51,803 nt of DNA from assembly GCF_003253705.1 (NCBI RefSeq), contig NZ_QKYU01000031.1:1-51803 (forward strand), in the 5' to 3' direction. The position numbers and the translations under genes were made by a program. Under the pieces are notes generated by a model that was given only the letters and a program-made list of their open reading frames with translations, did not search any database and was not told the DNA's origin. Position 1 is the stretch's first letter. Every line of letters starts with the position of its first letter. The DNA comes from Humitalea rosea (GTDB taxonomy: Bacteria; Pseudomonadota; Alphaproteobacteria; Acetobacterales; Acetobacteraceae). Positions 8,987-15,903 of this stretch are shown here, in pieces.

Positions 8987-10483
8987 ATGACCGAAGCCTG
9001 CGACCTCACCGCGCTGCAAGCGCGCCGCCTGATTGGCAACCGGGCGCTCTCCCCGGTCGAGTTGGTCCAATCCTGCATCGCCCGGATCGAGGCGGTGGAT
9101 CATGCCGTCAACGCCATGCCCGCGCGCGATTTCGAGCGCGCGCTGGCCACCGCCAGGACCGCCGAGGCGGCGGTGATGTCGGGCGCGCATCTCGGCGTGC
9201 TGCATGGCCTGCCGGTCGGCATCAAGGACCTGGAGGAAACCGAGGGGCTGCGCACCACCTGGGGCAGCCCGATCTTCGCGAACCATGTGCCACAAGCCGA
9301 TTGCGGCATGGTCACGCGGTTGAAGACCGCCGGGGCCATCGTGCTCGGCAAGACCAATGTCCCGGAATTCGGCGCGGGCGCGAATACCCGCAACACCGTC
9401 TATGGCGCGACCGGTAATGCCTTCGACCCGACGCGCTCGGCGGCCGGCTCCTCGGGCGGGTCGGCGGTGGCGCTGGCGACCAACATGGTGCCGATCGCGA
9501 GCGGCAGCGACACCGGCGGCTCCCTGCGCAACCCCGCGGCCTTCAACGGCATCGTCGGCTACCGGCCCTCGCCGGGGCTGGTGCCGTCGGAGACGCGCGG
9601 CTTCGGCTGGTCGCCGCTGCCGGTGCTCGGGCCCATGGCGCGCAACATGCCGGATCTGTGCCTGATGCTGGCCGGCATGGTCGGCGATGATGCGCGCGAT
9701 CCGCTGGCCTATACGCTGCCGCACCGGACGGTGCGCGGCGAGGGCGCGCTGTTCCACCCGCCGCGCGCCATGGACCTCGGCACGCTGCGGCTGGCCATCA
9801 CCGAGGATTTCGGCTTCGCGCCGACGGAAAAGCTGGTGCGCCGGGCCTTCTCGGCCCGCGCCCGCGCCATCGCGCCCTGGTTCGGCCAGGCGGTCGAGGC
9901 GCATCCCGACTGCTCCGGCACCGACCGCGCCTTCGAGGTGCTGCGGGCCTTGAGCATGGTCGCGAGCCATGGCGCCAAGGTGCGGGAACGGCCGCAGGAT
10001 GTCGGCCCGAACATCATCGCCAATGTCGAGGAAGGCCTCGGCTACGGCGTCGAGGATGTGGCCCAGGCGCTGGCCTCGCAGACCCAGATCTATCGCCGCT
10101 GGCAGCGCTTCTTCGACGATCACGACGTGATCATCTCGCCCGCCATCACCATCAGCCCGCGCCCCTGGCGGGAGCTGTTCCCGGCCGAGATCGACGGCGT
10201 GGCGACGCGCACCTACTTCCACTGGCTGGCGCTGGCCTATGCGGCGACCACCGTGGGGCATCCGGCGATCAGCATCCCGCTCGGCGTGGATGAGCTTGGC
10301 ATGCCCTTTGGATTGCAGGTGGTGGGACCGCGCGGGGGCGATGCGCTGGTGCTGGCCGTGGCCGCGGCGATCGAGGCGCAGGCGGCGGGCATGGAGCTGC
10401 TGGCGCGGCCGGTGCCGGATATCGCGGCCCTGACCAAGGCCGGGCCGATCAGCGCGATGCCGGAGTTCAAGACCTTCGCGTAA
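8987..10483 (+). CDS. Amidase-signature family amidase
   Basis: This 498-residue enzyme has the amidase-signature catalytic triad: Lys80 (LPVGIKDLEET), cis-Ser155 (AAGSSGGSA) and the nucleophile Ser179 (SGSDTGGSLRNPA). Length and layout fit single-domain bacterial amidases rather than GatA, and no gatB or gatC is nearby. The gene starts 4 bp after the GGT-like gene and is the last of the SDR/GGT/amidase operon, so the three may degrade one amide- or gamma-glutamyl-linked nitrogen compound. Its stop faces the lipoprotein operon with only about 23 bp between. Confidence 0.88.
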   Translation: MTEACDLTALQARRLIGNRALSPVELVQSCIARIEAVDHAVNAMPARDFERALATARTAEAAVMSGAHLGVLHGLPVGIKDLEETEGLRTTWGSPIFANHVPQADCGMVTRLKTAGAIVLGKTNVPEFGAGANTRNTVYGATGNAFDPTRSAAGSSGGSAVALATNMVPIASGSDTGGSLRNPAAFNGIVGYRPSPGLVPSETRGFGWSPLPVLGPMARNMPDLCLMLAGMVGDDARDPLAYTLPHRTVRGEGALFHPPRAMDLGTLRLAITEDFGFAPTEKLVRRAFSARARAIAPWFGQAVEAHPDCSGTDRAFEVLRALSMVASHGAKVRERPQDVGPNIIANVEEGLGYGVEDVAQALASQTQIYRRWQRFFDDHDVIISPAITISPRPWRELFPAEIDGVATRTYFHWLALAYAATTVGHPAISIPLGVDELGMPFGLQVVGPRGGDALVLAVAAAIEAQAAGMELLARPVPDIAALTKAGPISAMPEFKTFA

Positions 10484-10506
10484 CGCGCGCCGCGTGGAGG
10501 CTGGTG

Positions 10507-10758
10507 CTACCAGCCGCCGCGCGGGCGATAGGGGCCGTAGCCCGGGCGGCCGCGCCACGTCGGCGGCCCGGGCCGGTAGTAATAGGGGCGCGGCGGCGGC
10601 GCGTAATACACCGGCGGCGGTGCCACATAGACCTGTGGCGGCGGCGCATAGACCGGCCCGCCATAGCCGCCGTCATAGGGGTCCACATAGGCGACGCAGC
10701 CCGCGAGCCCGAGGCCGAGCGCCGCCACGGCCGCGACGCGGGGCAGGGCGCGGATCAC
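10507..10758 (-). CDS. Small Pro/Tyr-rich lipoprotein (third of three)
   Basis: This 83-residue protein starts at GTG 10758. It has a lipoprotein signal peptide (IRALPRVAAVAALGLGLAGC) with lipobox LAGC, followed by CVAYVDPYDGGYGG and a Pro/Tyr-rich tail (APPPQVYVAPPPVYYAPPP, YYYRPGPP). It is predicted to be lipidated at Cys and exported to the cell envelope. The GTG overlaps the TGA of the preceding lipoprotein gene (GTGA). Its first residues closely match that neighbour, pointing to tandem duplication. No function is recognised; such low-complexity Tyr/Pro-rich tails are common in alphaproteobacterial envelope lipoproteins. Confidence 0.65.
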   Translation of the reverse strand: MIRALPRVAAVAALGLGLAGCVAYVDPYDGGYGGPVYAPPPQVYVAPPPVYYAPPPRPYYYRPGPPTWRGRPGYGPYRPRGGW

Positions 10759-10988
10759 CGCCCGTACCCTCCGCGCCCATAGCCGCCGCGGCCGCCGTGC
10801 TCGTAACCGCCGCGGCCGTAGCCACCGCCGTTGTAGCCGCCACGGCCATAGCCGCCGTCGTAGCCGCGGTGATACCCGCCGCCATGGCCCACGGGCCCAT
10901 AGGGATAGGCGACGCAGGCCGACAGGCCGAGGCCGAGCGCCAAGACTGCCAGGAGGCGGGGCAGGAGGCGGGGCAGGACGCGGATCAT
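10755..10988 (-). CDS. Small Gly/Tyr-rich lipoprotein (second of three)
   Basis: This 77-residue predicted lipoprotein has an N-terminal signal MIRVLPRLLPRLLAVLALGL ending in lipobox LSAC, then CVAYPYGPVGHGGG and a tail of GGYxRGGY-type units (GYGRGGYNGGGYGRGGY). The ATG overlaps the TGA of the gene before it (ATGA), and its own stop overlaps the GTG of the gene after it. The segment around the lipobox (LGLGLSACVAY) is nearly the same as in the following gene (LGLGLAGCVAY), so the two are paralogues with different tails. The function is unknown. Confidence 0.65.
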   Translation of the reverse strand: MIRVLPRLLPRLLAVLALGLGLSACVAYPYGPVGHGGGYHRGYDGGYGRGGYNGGGYGRGGYEHGGRGGYGRGGYGR

Positions 10989-11311
10989 CGCCCGTACCCC
11001 CCGCGCCCATAGCCCTCGGAATAGGATTGGCGGCCGCCGCGGCCGTAGCCACCCTGGCTGTATCCGCCCTGGCCGTAGCCACCCTGGCTGTATCCGCCGC
11101 GGTCGTACCCGCCCCGACGATAGCCCCCGCGGTCGTAGCCACGGCGGTGCCCGTCATCATTGTCCGAGGCCGCCGCGGCCAGCAGCCCCGCCGCCAGCCC
11201 GACGCCGGCGCCGAGTGCCAGGGTGCTGCCCCAATCGGTGGAGCCATCCGGCGCCTGGCAGGCGCCGAGGGCGAGGGCGGAGGTGAAAGCAAGGGTGCGG
11301 AGCAGGCGCAT
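10985..11311 (-). CDS. Small Gly/Tyr-rich lipoprotein (first of three)
   Basis: This 108-residue protein begins MRLLRTLAFTSALALGACQA with lipobox LGAC. A short hydrophobic stretch follows (TLALGAGVGLAAGLLAAAA), resembling a glycine-zipper segment, then an Asp-rich spacer (SDNDDGHRR) and a run of five-residue GGYxx units (DRGGYSQGGYGQGGYSQGGY). The ATG at 11311 is chosen over an upstream in-frame start because it alone gives a signal peptide. It is the promoter-proximal gene of three coupled lipoprotein genes, divergent from ldhA with 160 bp between. The glycine-zipper plus Gly/Tyr tail suggests an envelope structural or surface role, but this is inference. Confidence 0.65.
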   Translation of the reverse strand: MRLLRTLAFTSALALGACQAPDGSTDWGSTLALGAGVGLAAGLLAAAASDNDDGHRRGYDRGGYRRGGYDRGGYSQGGYGQGGYSQGGYGRGGRQSYSEGYGRGGYGR

Positions 11312-11471
11312 CGCGAAGGCCTCCTTGGCCAGGAAGCGACCATGCACACGCCAGATGGCCGCAGCACGGCGAAGACAAGGCGCGGCGCCTAAAAGCCAAG
11401 GCATCTTCAAGGCAGGGCGTGACCCTTCGCCGCCCTCTGCGCCATAACGGCGGCCAGGGAGACAGAAGCGC

Positions 11472-12482
11472 ATGCAGATCGCGGTGTTCAGCACCAAGCC
11501 CTACGACCAGTCCTTCCTCACCGCGGCCAATGTCGCCGCCGGCAGCCCGCATGCGCTGCACTTCCTGGAGGCGCGGCTGACCGCCGATACCGCCGTGCTG
11601 GCCGAGGGCGCGCAGGCCGTCTGCGCCTTCGTCAACGACCGCGCCGATGCCGGGGTGCTGGCGCAGTTCGCCCGCAGCGGCGTGCGGCTGCTGGCGTTGC
11701 GCTCGGCCGGGTTCAACAATGTGGATCTGGCGGCGGCGCGCCGGCTCGGCGTGACCGTGGCGCGGGTGCCGGCCTATTCGCCGCGGGCGGTGGCCGAGCA
11801 TACGGTGGCGATGATCCTCGGCCTGAACCGCCACATCCCCCGCGCCCATGCCCGGGTGCGGGATGGCAATTTCGCGCTGGACGGGTTGCTGGGCTTCGAC
11901 CTGCATGGCCGCACCGTGGGGGTGGTCGGCACCGGGCGGATCGGCATCGCCTTCGCGCGGATCATGCTGGGCTTCGGCTGCAAGGTGCTGGCCCATGACC
12001 CGGTGCAGGACCCCGCATGTGCCGGGCTCGGCATCGGCTACGTGCCGCTCGACGCGCTGCTGGCGGGGTCCGACATCATCTCGCTGCATTGCCCGCTGAG
12101 CCCGGCCACGCACCACCTCATCGACGCCGCCGCCATCGCGCGGATGCGGCCGGGGGTGATGCTGATCAACACCAGCCGTGGCGGTCTCGTGGACACGCCG
12201 GCGGTGGTCGAGGCGCTCAAGGCCGGGGCCATCGGCCACCTCGGCCTGGATGTCTATGAGGAGGAGGCCGACCTCTTCTTCGAGGATCTTTCGGATCATC
12301 TGCTCCAGGATGACGTCTTCGCCCGGCTGCTGACCTTCCCCAATGTGCTGATCACCGGCCACCAGGCCTTCTTCACCGCCGAGGCGCTGACCGCCATCGC
12401 CGAGACGACCCTGGCCAATATCAGCGCCTTCGCCGCCACCGGGCAGGCGCTGCACGAGGTCTCGACCGAACGGGTGGTGTGA
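11472..12482 (+). CDS. ldhA: Fermentative D-lactate dehydrogenase (2-hydroxyacid dehydrogenase)
   Basis: This 336-residue NAD-dependent enzyme reduces pyruvate to D-lactate. It follows the LdhA pattern along its length: the N-terminal [18 protein letters not shown] and SAGFNNVDL; the Rossmann motif GTGRIG (153-158); and catalytic Arg236 (NTSRGG), Glu265 ([12 protein letters not shown]) and His297 (GHQAF). The DLFFED segment separates LdhA from other D-2-hydroxyacid dehydrogenases. An ATG with upstream purines lies 160 bp from the divergent lipoprotein operon. The gene appears monocistronic, with the coiled-coil lipoprotein starting 90 bp later. Confidence 0.92.
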   Translation: MQIAVFSTKPYDQSFLTAANVAAGSPHALHFLEARLTADTAVLAEGAQAVCAFVNDRADAGVLAQFARSGVRLLALRSAGFNNVDLAAARRLGVTVARVPAYSPRAVAEHTVAMILGLNRHIPRAHARVRDGNFALDGLLGFDLHGRTVGVVGTGRIGIAFARIMLGFGCKVLAHDPVQDPACAGLGIGYVPLDALLAGSDIISLHCPLSPATHHLIDAAAIARMRPGVMLINTSRGGLVDTPAVVEALKAGAIGHLGLDVYEEEADLFFEDLSDHLLQDDVFARLLTFPNVLITGHQAFFTAEALTAIAETTLANISAFAATGQALHEVSTERVV

Positions 12483-12572
12483 AACGATGTGTAAACCAAA
12501 GGCTTGACCAAGCCTGCCGAAACAGGCGCGATGCGGCGCACTGGCCCACCCCTGGACGCGGGACTCTCCACC

Positions 12573-14297
12573 ATGTCGCACGCCGCATTTCGCTACGGTC
12601 GGGGGCGTCTGGCCCCATTTCTGGTCCTGCCATTTCTGGTCCTGCCATTGCTGGGCTGCGGCCTGACGATCGAGAGCCGGGAGCGCATCGCCTCGGTCGA
12701 GCAGGCCCTGGCCGCGGCCACCGCCCGCGGCGGCCAGCTGGACCAGCGCGTCGCCGAGCTTGAGGGCCAGCTTGGCACCGAGCGCAGCGCCGCCGGCGAC
12801 CTCACCGCCCTCCAGGGCCGGCTTGCCGTCGCCGAGGACAGCCTGACCACCGCGCAGCGCCGCCGCGCCCGCGCCGAGCGCGACGCCGCCACCCTGCGTG
12901 GCCGCATCGTCACCGAGGAACGCACCCTCGCCGAGCTGCGGACGGAGATTTCCGGTGTGCAGGGCGCGCTTGCCGCCGCCGCACAAGGGTTGGACGAGAC
13001 CGGCCAGCGCCTCGCGGGCCTGCGCGAACAGGCCGCGAGCGAGGAACGCCGCCTTGCCGGGCTGCGCGAGCAATCGGGTGCGGAAAGCCAGCGCCTCGCG
13101 GGCTTGCGCGAAGAGGCCGCTGCCACCGGCCGCCGTCTGGCCGATCTGCGCGGGCAGGCGGGGGCGGAGGAGACCCGCCTCGCCGGGCTGCGCCAGCAGG
13201 CGGGGGCGGAGGATGCCCGCCTCGCGGGCTTGCGCGAGCAGGCCGAGGCGACCGACCGCCGCCTCGCCGCGCTGCGCGGCGATGCCGCCTCCCAGGACCA
13301 GCGCCTGGCGGGTTTGCGCGACACCGGGGCCGCCGAGGAGCGCCGCCTCGCCGGGCTGCGCGCCGAGATTTCCCAGGCCCAGGCAGCGCTGGCCGAGCGG
13401 CAGCAACAGGGCAGCGCGGCACAGCAGCGCCTCGCCGGCTTGCAGACCGAGATCGGCGCCGCGCAGAGCAGCCTCGCCGAACGCCGTCAGGCGGGCGAGC
13501 AGGCCGAGGCCCGCGTCACCAGCCTGCGTGGCGAGATGGAGGCCGCGACCCGCGACCTCGCCACCCGCCGCGCGGCGGTGGCCGAGGCCGAGACGCGCCT
13601 TGCCGGCACCACGACCAGCGCCGAGGCCACGGCAGCGCGGCTTGCCGGCTTGCAGGGCCGCTCCACCGAGCTGACCGGCTCCGTCGCCGAGACCGAGCGC
13701 CGTCTGTCCGGGCTGCGCGAGGCGCTGGCGAGCGCGGAGACCGAGCTTGGCCAGCGCCGCGCCTCGGTCGGGCAGACCGAGGCCCAGCTGGCGCGGCTGG
13801 CCAATGCCCGCGTCGATGCCGAATCCGGGCTGCGGACCCTGGAGGGCCGCACCGGCCAGGCCCGCGCCGCGATCGCCGAGGATGAGGCCCGCATCGCCGC
13901 GCTGCGGACCGAGGCCGCCGCCGCCGGCACCACCTTGGCCGCCCGGCGCACCGAGCTGACGGAGGCGGAGACGCGGCTGGCCGCGCTGGAACGCGCCGCG
14001 GAGGAAACCACGGGCCGGGTGCGCGGGCTGGAGACGCAGGTGGTGCAGGCATCGGCCGGGGCCGATGCGGCGCGGCGCGAGCAGGCGCTGCTGCGTGGTC
14101 AGGCCGAGGCGCTGCGTACCGAGGTGGCCGGGCTGGAAACCCGGCGCGGCGAGCTGACGAGCCTGCTGGCCGAGACGCAGACGCGGCTGGAGCAGCGGCA
14201 GCGGGCGCTGGCGGCGATGCCGCAGGCGCCGGGCGCTGCCTCCGAAGGCGGTGGCACCACGCCGGCGACGGAGGCGAGCCCCCCGGCGCCGAGGTAG
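12573..14297 (+). CDS. Lipoprotein with very long heptad-repeat coiled coil, function unknown
   Basis: Starting at ATG 12573, this 574-residue protein has an N-terminal hydrophobic segment (APFLVLPFLVLPLLGCG) ending in lipobox LLGC. The rest is almost entirely predicted coiled coil. Residues about 147-258 are eight successive 14-residue units of the form LAGLREQAGAEDAR, and later repeats are 28, 28, 28, 14, 21 and 28 residues, always multiples of seven. A short Pro/Thr/Ala-rich tail closes it. An alternative TTG start at 12504 would place the hydrophobic segment too far inside. It is probably an envelope-anchored rod or spacer. No enzymatic domain is visible. Its stop lies 1 nt from the stop of the convergent CitE-like gene. 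Confidence 0.7.
   Translation: MSHAAFRYGRGRLAPFLVLPFLVLPLLGCGLTIESRERIASVEQALAAATARGGQLDQRVAELEGQLGTERSAAGDLTALQGRLAVAEDSLTTAQRRRARAERDAATLRGRIVTEERTLAELRTEISGVQGALAAAAQGLDETGQRLAGLREQAASEERRLAGLREQSGAESQRLAGLREEAAATGRRLADLRGQAGAEETRLAGLRQQAGAEDARLAGLREQAEATDRRLAALRGDAASQDQRLAGLRDTGAAEERRLAGLRAEISQAQAALAERQQQGSAAQQRLAGLQTEIGAAQSSLAERRQAGEQAEARVTSLRGEMEAATRDLATRRAAVAEAETRLAGTTTSAEATAARLAGLQGRSTELTGSVAETERRLSGLREALASAETELGQRRASVGQTEAQLARLANARVDAESGLRTLEGRTGQARAAIAEDEARIAALRTEAAAAGTTLAARRTELTEAETRLAALERAAEETTGRVRGLETQVVQASAGADAARREQALLRGQAEALRTEVAGLETRRGELTSLLAETQTRLEQRQRALAAMPQAPGAASEGGGTTPATEASPPAPR
13011..13346 (+). repeat. Eight tandem 42-bp coding repeats
   Basis: Eight in-frame 42-bp units each encode 14 residues with consensus LAGLREQAGAExxR, i.e. 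two heptads. They are degenerate at the DNA level but fixed in length without indels. They lie inside the coiled-coil lipoprotein gene. Confidence 0.85.
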
Positions 14298-14298
14298 C

Positions 14299-15177
14299 CT
14301 ATCGGCGGCAGCGGCTCGCCGCGATCTTCGCGTCCCGCGCCAGCACCCGGCGGGCGCGGTCGTAGATCGGGGCATCGACAAAGCGGCCATCCACCTGGAT
14401 GGAGGCGGAGGTCGCGGCCTCGAAGGCCTCGACGATCCGCCGCGCGGAGGCGACCGCCTCCGGGCTTGGCGAATAGGCGGCATTGGCGACGGCGAGCTGG
14501 TCGGGGTGGATGCACATCCGCCCCTGGAAGCCGAGGCCGGCGCCACGGGCGCAGGAGCGCGCAAAGGCCTCGACCTCCCGCAACTCGGCCCAGACGGTGT
14601 CGATCGGCGGCTCCAGCCCGGCGGCGCGGCTGGCCAGGGCCATTTCGGAGCGGACGGGGGTGAGCTCCGCCTCCTCCAAGGTCCAGGCCATGCCGAGGTC
14701 GAGCGTGTAATCCGCCGCCCCGAAGGCCATGCGGCGAAGGCGGCCGCCGAGGGCGGCCCCGGCCAGGGCCAGGGCACGCACGGCGGTATGGCCGCGGGCG
14801 GTTTCGATGATGGGGAGCAGGTCGATGCCGCCCGGCGGCAGGCCGCGATCGCGTTCCAGCGCGCTCAGCATCCAATCGACCGCGACCAGCTCGGCCGGGT
14901 CTTCGAGCTTGGGCAGCATGATGCCGTCGAGCCCCGCCACGACGACCTCTGACAGGTCGCCGAAGCAGAGCACGGTATCGAAGGCGTTGACGCGCACATA
15001 GGCGCGGCAGCGGCGGGGATGAGAGAGCACCGAGCGAACCGCCGCGCGCGCCAGAACCTTGGCGTCGGGGGCGACGGCATCCTCGAGGTCGAGGATTACG
15101 GCATCGGTGTCGAGGGTAAGGGCCTTTTGGACCCGTCGCGGATGATCGCCAGGAGCGAAGAGGAACGTTCGGTTCAT
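14299..15177 (-). CDS. CoA-ester lyase, CitE/HpcH-HpaI aldolase family
   Basis: This 292-residue TIM-barrel protein resembles the beta subunit of citrate lyase and malyl/beta-methylmalyl-CoA lyases. It has the family start RTFLFAPGDHPRRVQKAL, the LDLEDAVAPD metal/CoA motif (about 30-39), LPKLEDP, PIIETARG and FGAADYTLDLG, and the C-terminal GFQGRMCIHPDQL. No citrate lyase alpha or gamma genes are nearby, so a stand-alone lyase for a 3-hydroxyacyl- or malyl-type CoA ester is more likely. The start is an ATG at 15177, 34 bp after a 44-residue gene on the same strand. Confidence 0.8.
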   Translation of the reverse strand: MNRTFLFAPGDHPRRVQKALTLDTDAVILDLEDAVAPDAKVLARAAVRSVLSHPRRCRAYVRVNAFDTVLCFGDLSEVVVAGLDGIMLPKLEDPAELVAVDWMLSALERDRGLPPGGIDLLPIIETARGHTAVRALALAGAALGGRLRRMAFGAADYTLDLGMAWTLEEAELTPVRSEMALASRAAGLEPPIDTVWAELREVEAFARSCARGAGLGFQGRMCIHPDQLAVANAAYSPSPEAVASARRIVEAFEAATSASIQVDGRFVDAPIYDRARRVLARDAKIAASRCRR

Positions 15178-15211
15178 GCTGGCGGCTCCGCGATGGTAAG
15201 GCGGGCTGGTG

Positions 15212-15346
15212 TTAGCCCATCAACTCCAGCACGATCCGGCGGATTTCGGCGGTCGTCAAAGCGACCGTATCCGGGGTGGTGCGCGGCGTGGGGACGGGCA
15301 GGCGGAAGGCGTGATCGGCCAGAGGGCCGGTAGGCGACAAAAACAA
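15212..15346 (-). CDS. 44-residue protein with TTG start, function unknown
   Basis: A short reading frame starts at TTG 15346 with a good AGGAG ribosome-binding site six bases upstream, and ends in TAA at 15212. The product runs MFLSPTGPLADHAFRLPVP to a C-terminal helix TTAEIRRIVLELMG. Its third codon positions are strongly G/C, like real genes here. It lies between the csp terminator hairpin and the CitE-like gene (34 bp downstream), so it probably heads that transcript. No family is recognised. Confidence 0.5.
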   Translation of the reverse strand: MFLSPTGPLADHAFRLPVPTPRTTPDTVALTTAEIRRIVLELMG

Positions 15347-15415
15347 AGACTACTCCTGTGGGCCGCGGCTGATGTCGCGATGCCCTGATGTGAAAATTCT
15401 AGAAACGCAGATGCT

Positions 15416-15441
15416 GAAACGGGCGCCGAAGCGCCCGTTTC
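15416..15441 (-). terminator. Hairpin terminator candidate for the cold-shock gene
   Basis: A perfect 11-bp inverted repeat (GAAACGGGCGC and GCGCCCGTTTC) encloses a 4-nt loop. On the minus strand the loop reads TTCG closed by C-G, the extra-stable UUCG tetraloop. It lies 38 bp after the csp stop. A T-run follows only on the plus-strand side, so termination may be bidirectional or not purely intrinsic. Confidence 0.65.
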
Positions 15442-15479
15442 ATTTTAACCGTCGCGGCCCAGAAGGCCGCGAAGCGGGA

Positions 15480-15686
15480 TCAAGCCTGGCGCAGATTGCA
15501 GGCCGAGGTCTTACCCTGCTGGCCCGGCTGCACTTCGAACTCGATCTTGTCGCCCTCGCGCAGCTCGACGAGGCCCGAACGCTGGACCTCGGAGATGTGC
15601 ACGAACACGTCCTGCGAACCGTCCTGCGGCTGGATGAAGCCGAAACCCTTGGTGGCGTTGAACCACTTGACTGTGCCGATGGCCAT
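15480..15686 (-). CDS. Cold-shock domain protein
   Basis: This 68-residue CSD protein binds single-stranded nucleic acid and acts as an RNA chaperone. It has [20 protein letters not shown] with RNP1 (KGFGFI) and RNP2 (DVFVHIS), and ends [10 protein letters not shown]. The ATG at 15686 gives the standard length; an in-frame ATG further up is rejected. It stands alone between the TRAP transporter operon (217 bp upstream) and a strong hairpin. The long upstream region carries a structured element, in line with the long regulatory 5' leaders known for csp genes. Confidence 0.93.
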   Translation of the reverse strand: MAIGTVKWFNATKGFGFIQPQDGSQDVFVHISEVQRSGLVELREGDKIEFEVQPGQQGKTSACNLRQA

Positions 15687-15799
15687 AACTTTTTCCGATA
15701 ACATAACAAAGGCCGCCGCACGACATGCGCAGCGGATCATTCTCCGAAAGGGGGCGGGCAGCAGGCTCGGCGCTCATATGAGAGAACGGAGGAGCGGGC

Positions 15800-15835
15800 C
15801 GGACCAAAAGAGGCTGACGAGCCATATATGGTCCG
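15800..15835 (-). promoter_or_regulatory. Nested hairpin in the probable csp 5' leader
   Basis: Outer 7-bp arms (CGGACCA at 15800-15806 and TGGTCCG at 15829-15835) enclose a symmetric 5x5 internal loop and an inner 4-bp stem (GGCT/AGCC) around GACG. It lies 114-150 bases upstream of the csp start. One loop side also forms the 10-bp palindrome CCATATATGG (15822-15831). It could be a structured leader, an operator, or part of termination of the upstream dctM transcript; the sequence alone does not decide. Confidence 0.35.
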
Positions 15836-15903
15836 ACCGATCGGAAGGGCAAGCATAAAGCGCAGACGCATCGAAGATTGGCGGATGCCGGCTGCGGCCC
15901 CGC

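Noticed and set aside
6640-9078. An 812-codon minus-strand frame opposite the SDR and GGT-like genes
   Set aside because: The plus-strand genes carry full catalytic motifs; the antisense product is Arg/His/Gln-rich without a domain.
13011-13346. Regular 42-bp repeats considered as a CRISPR array or minisatellite
   Set aside because: There are no conserved repeats with variable spacers; the units are in-frame coding repeats of a coiled coil and sit inside a gene.
11157-14777. A 1206-codon open frame on the minus strand opposite ldhA and the coiled-coil gene
   Set aside because: It runs antisense to well-identified genes and its product is low-complexity Arg/Gly/Leu-rich, a shadow of the repeated plus-strand gene.
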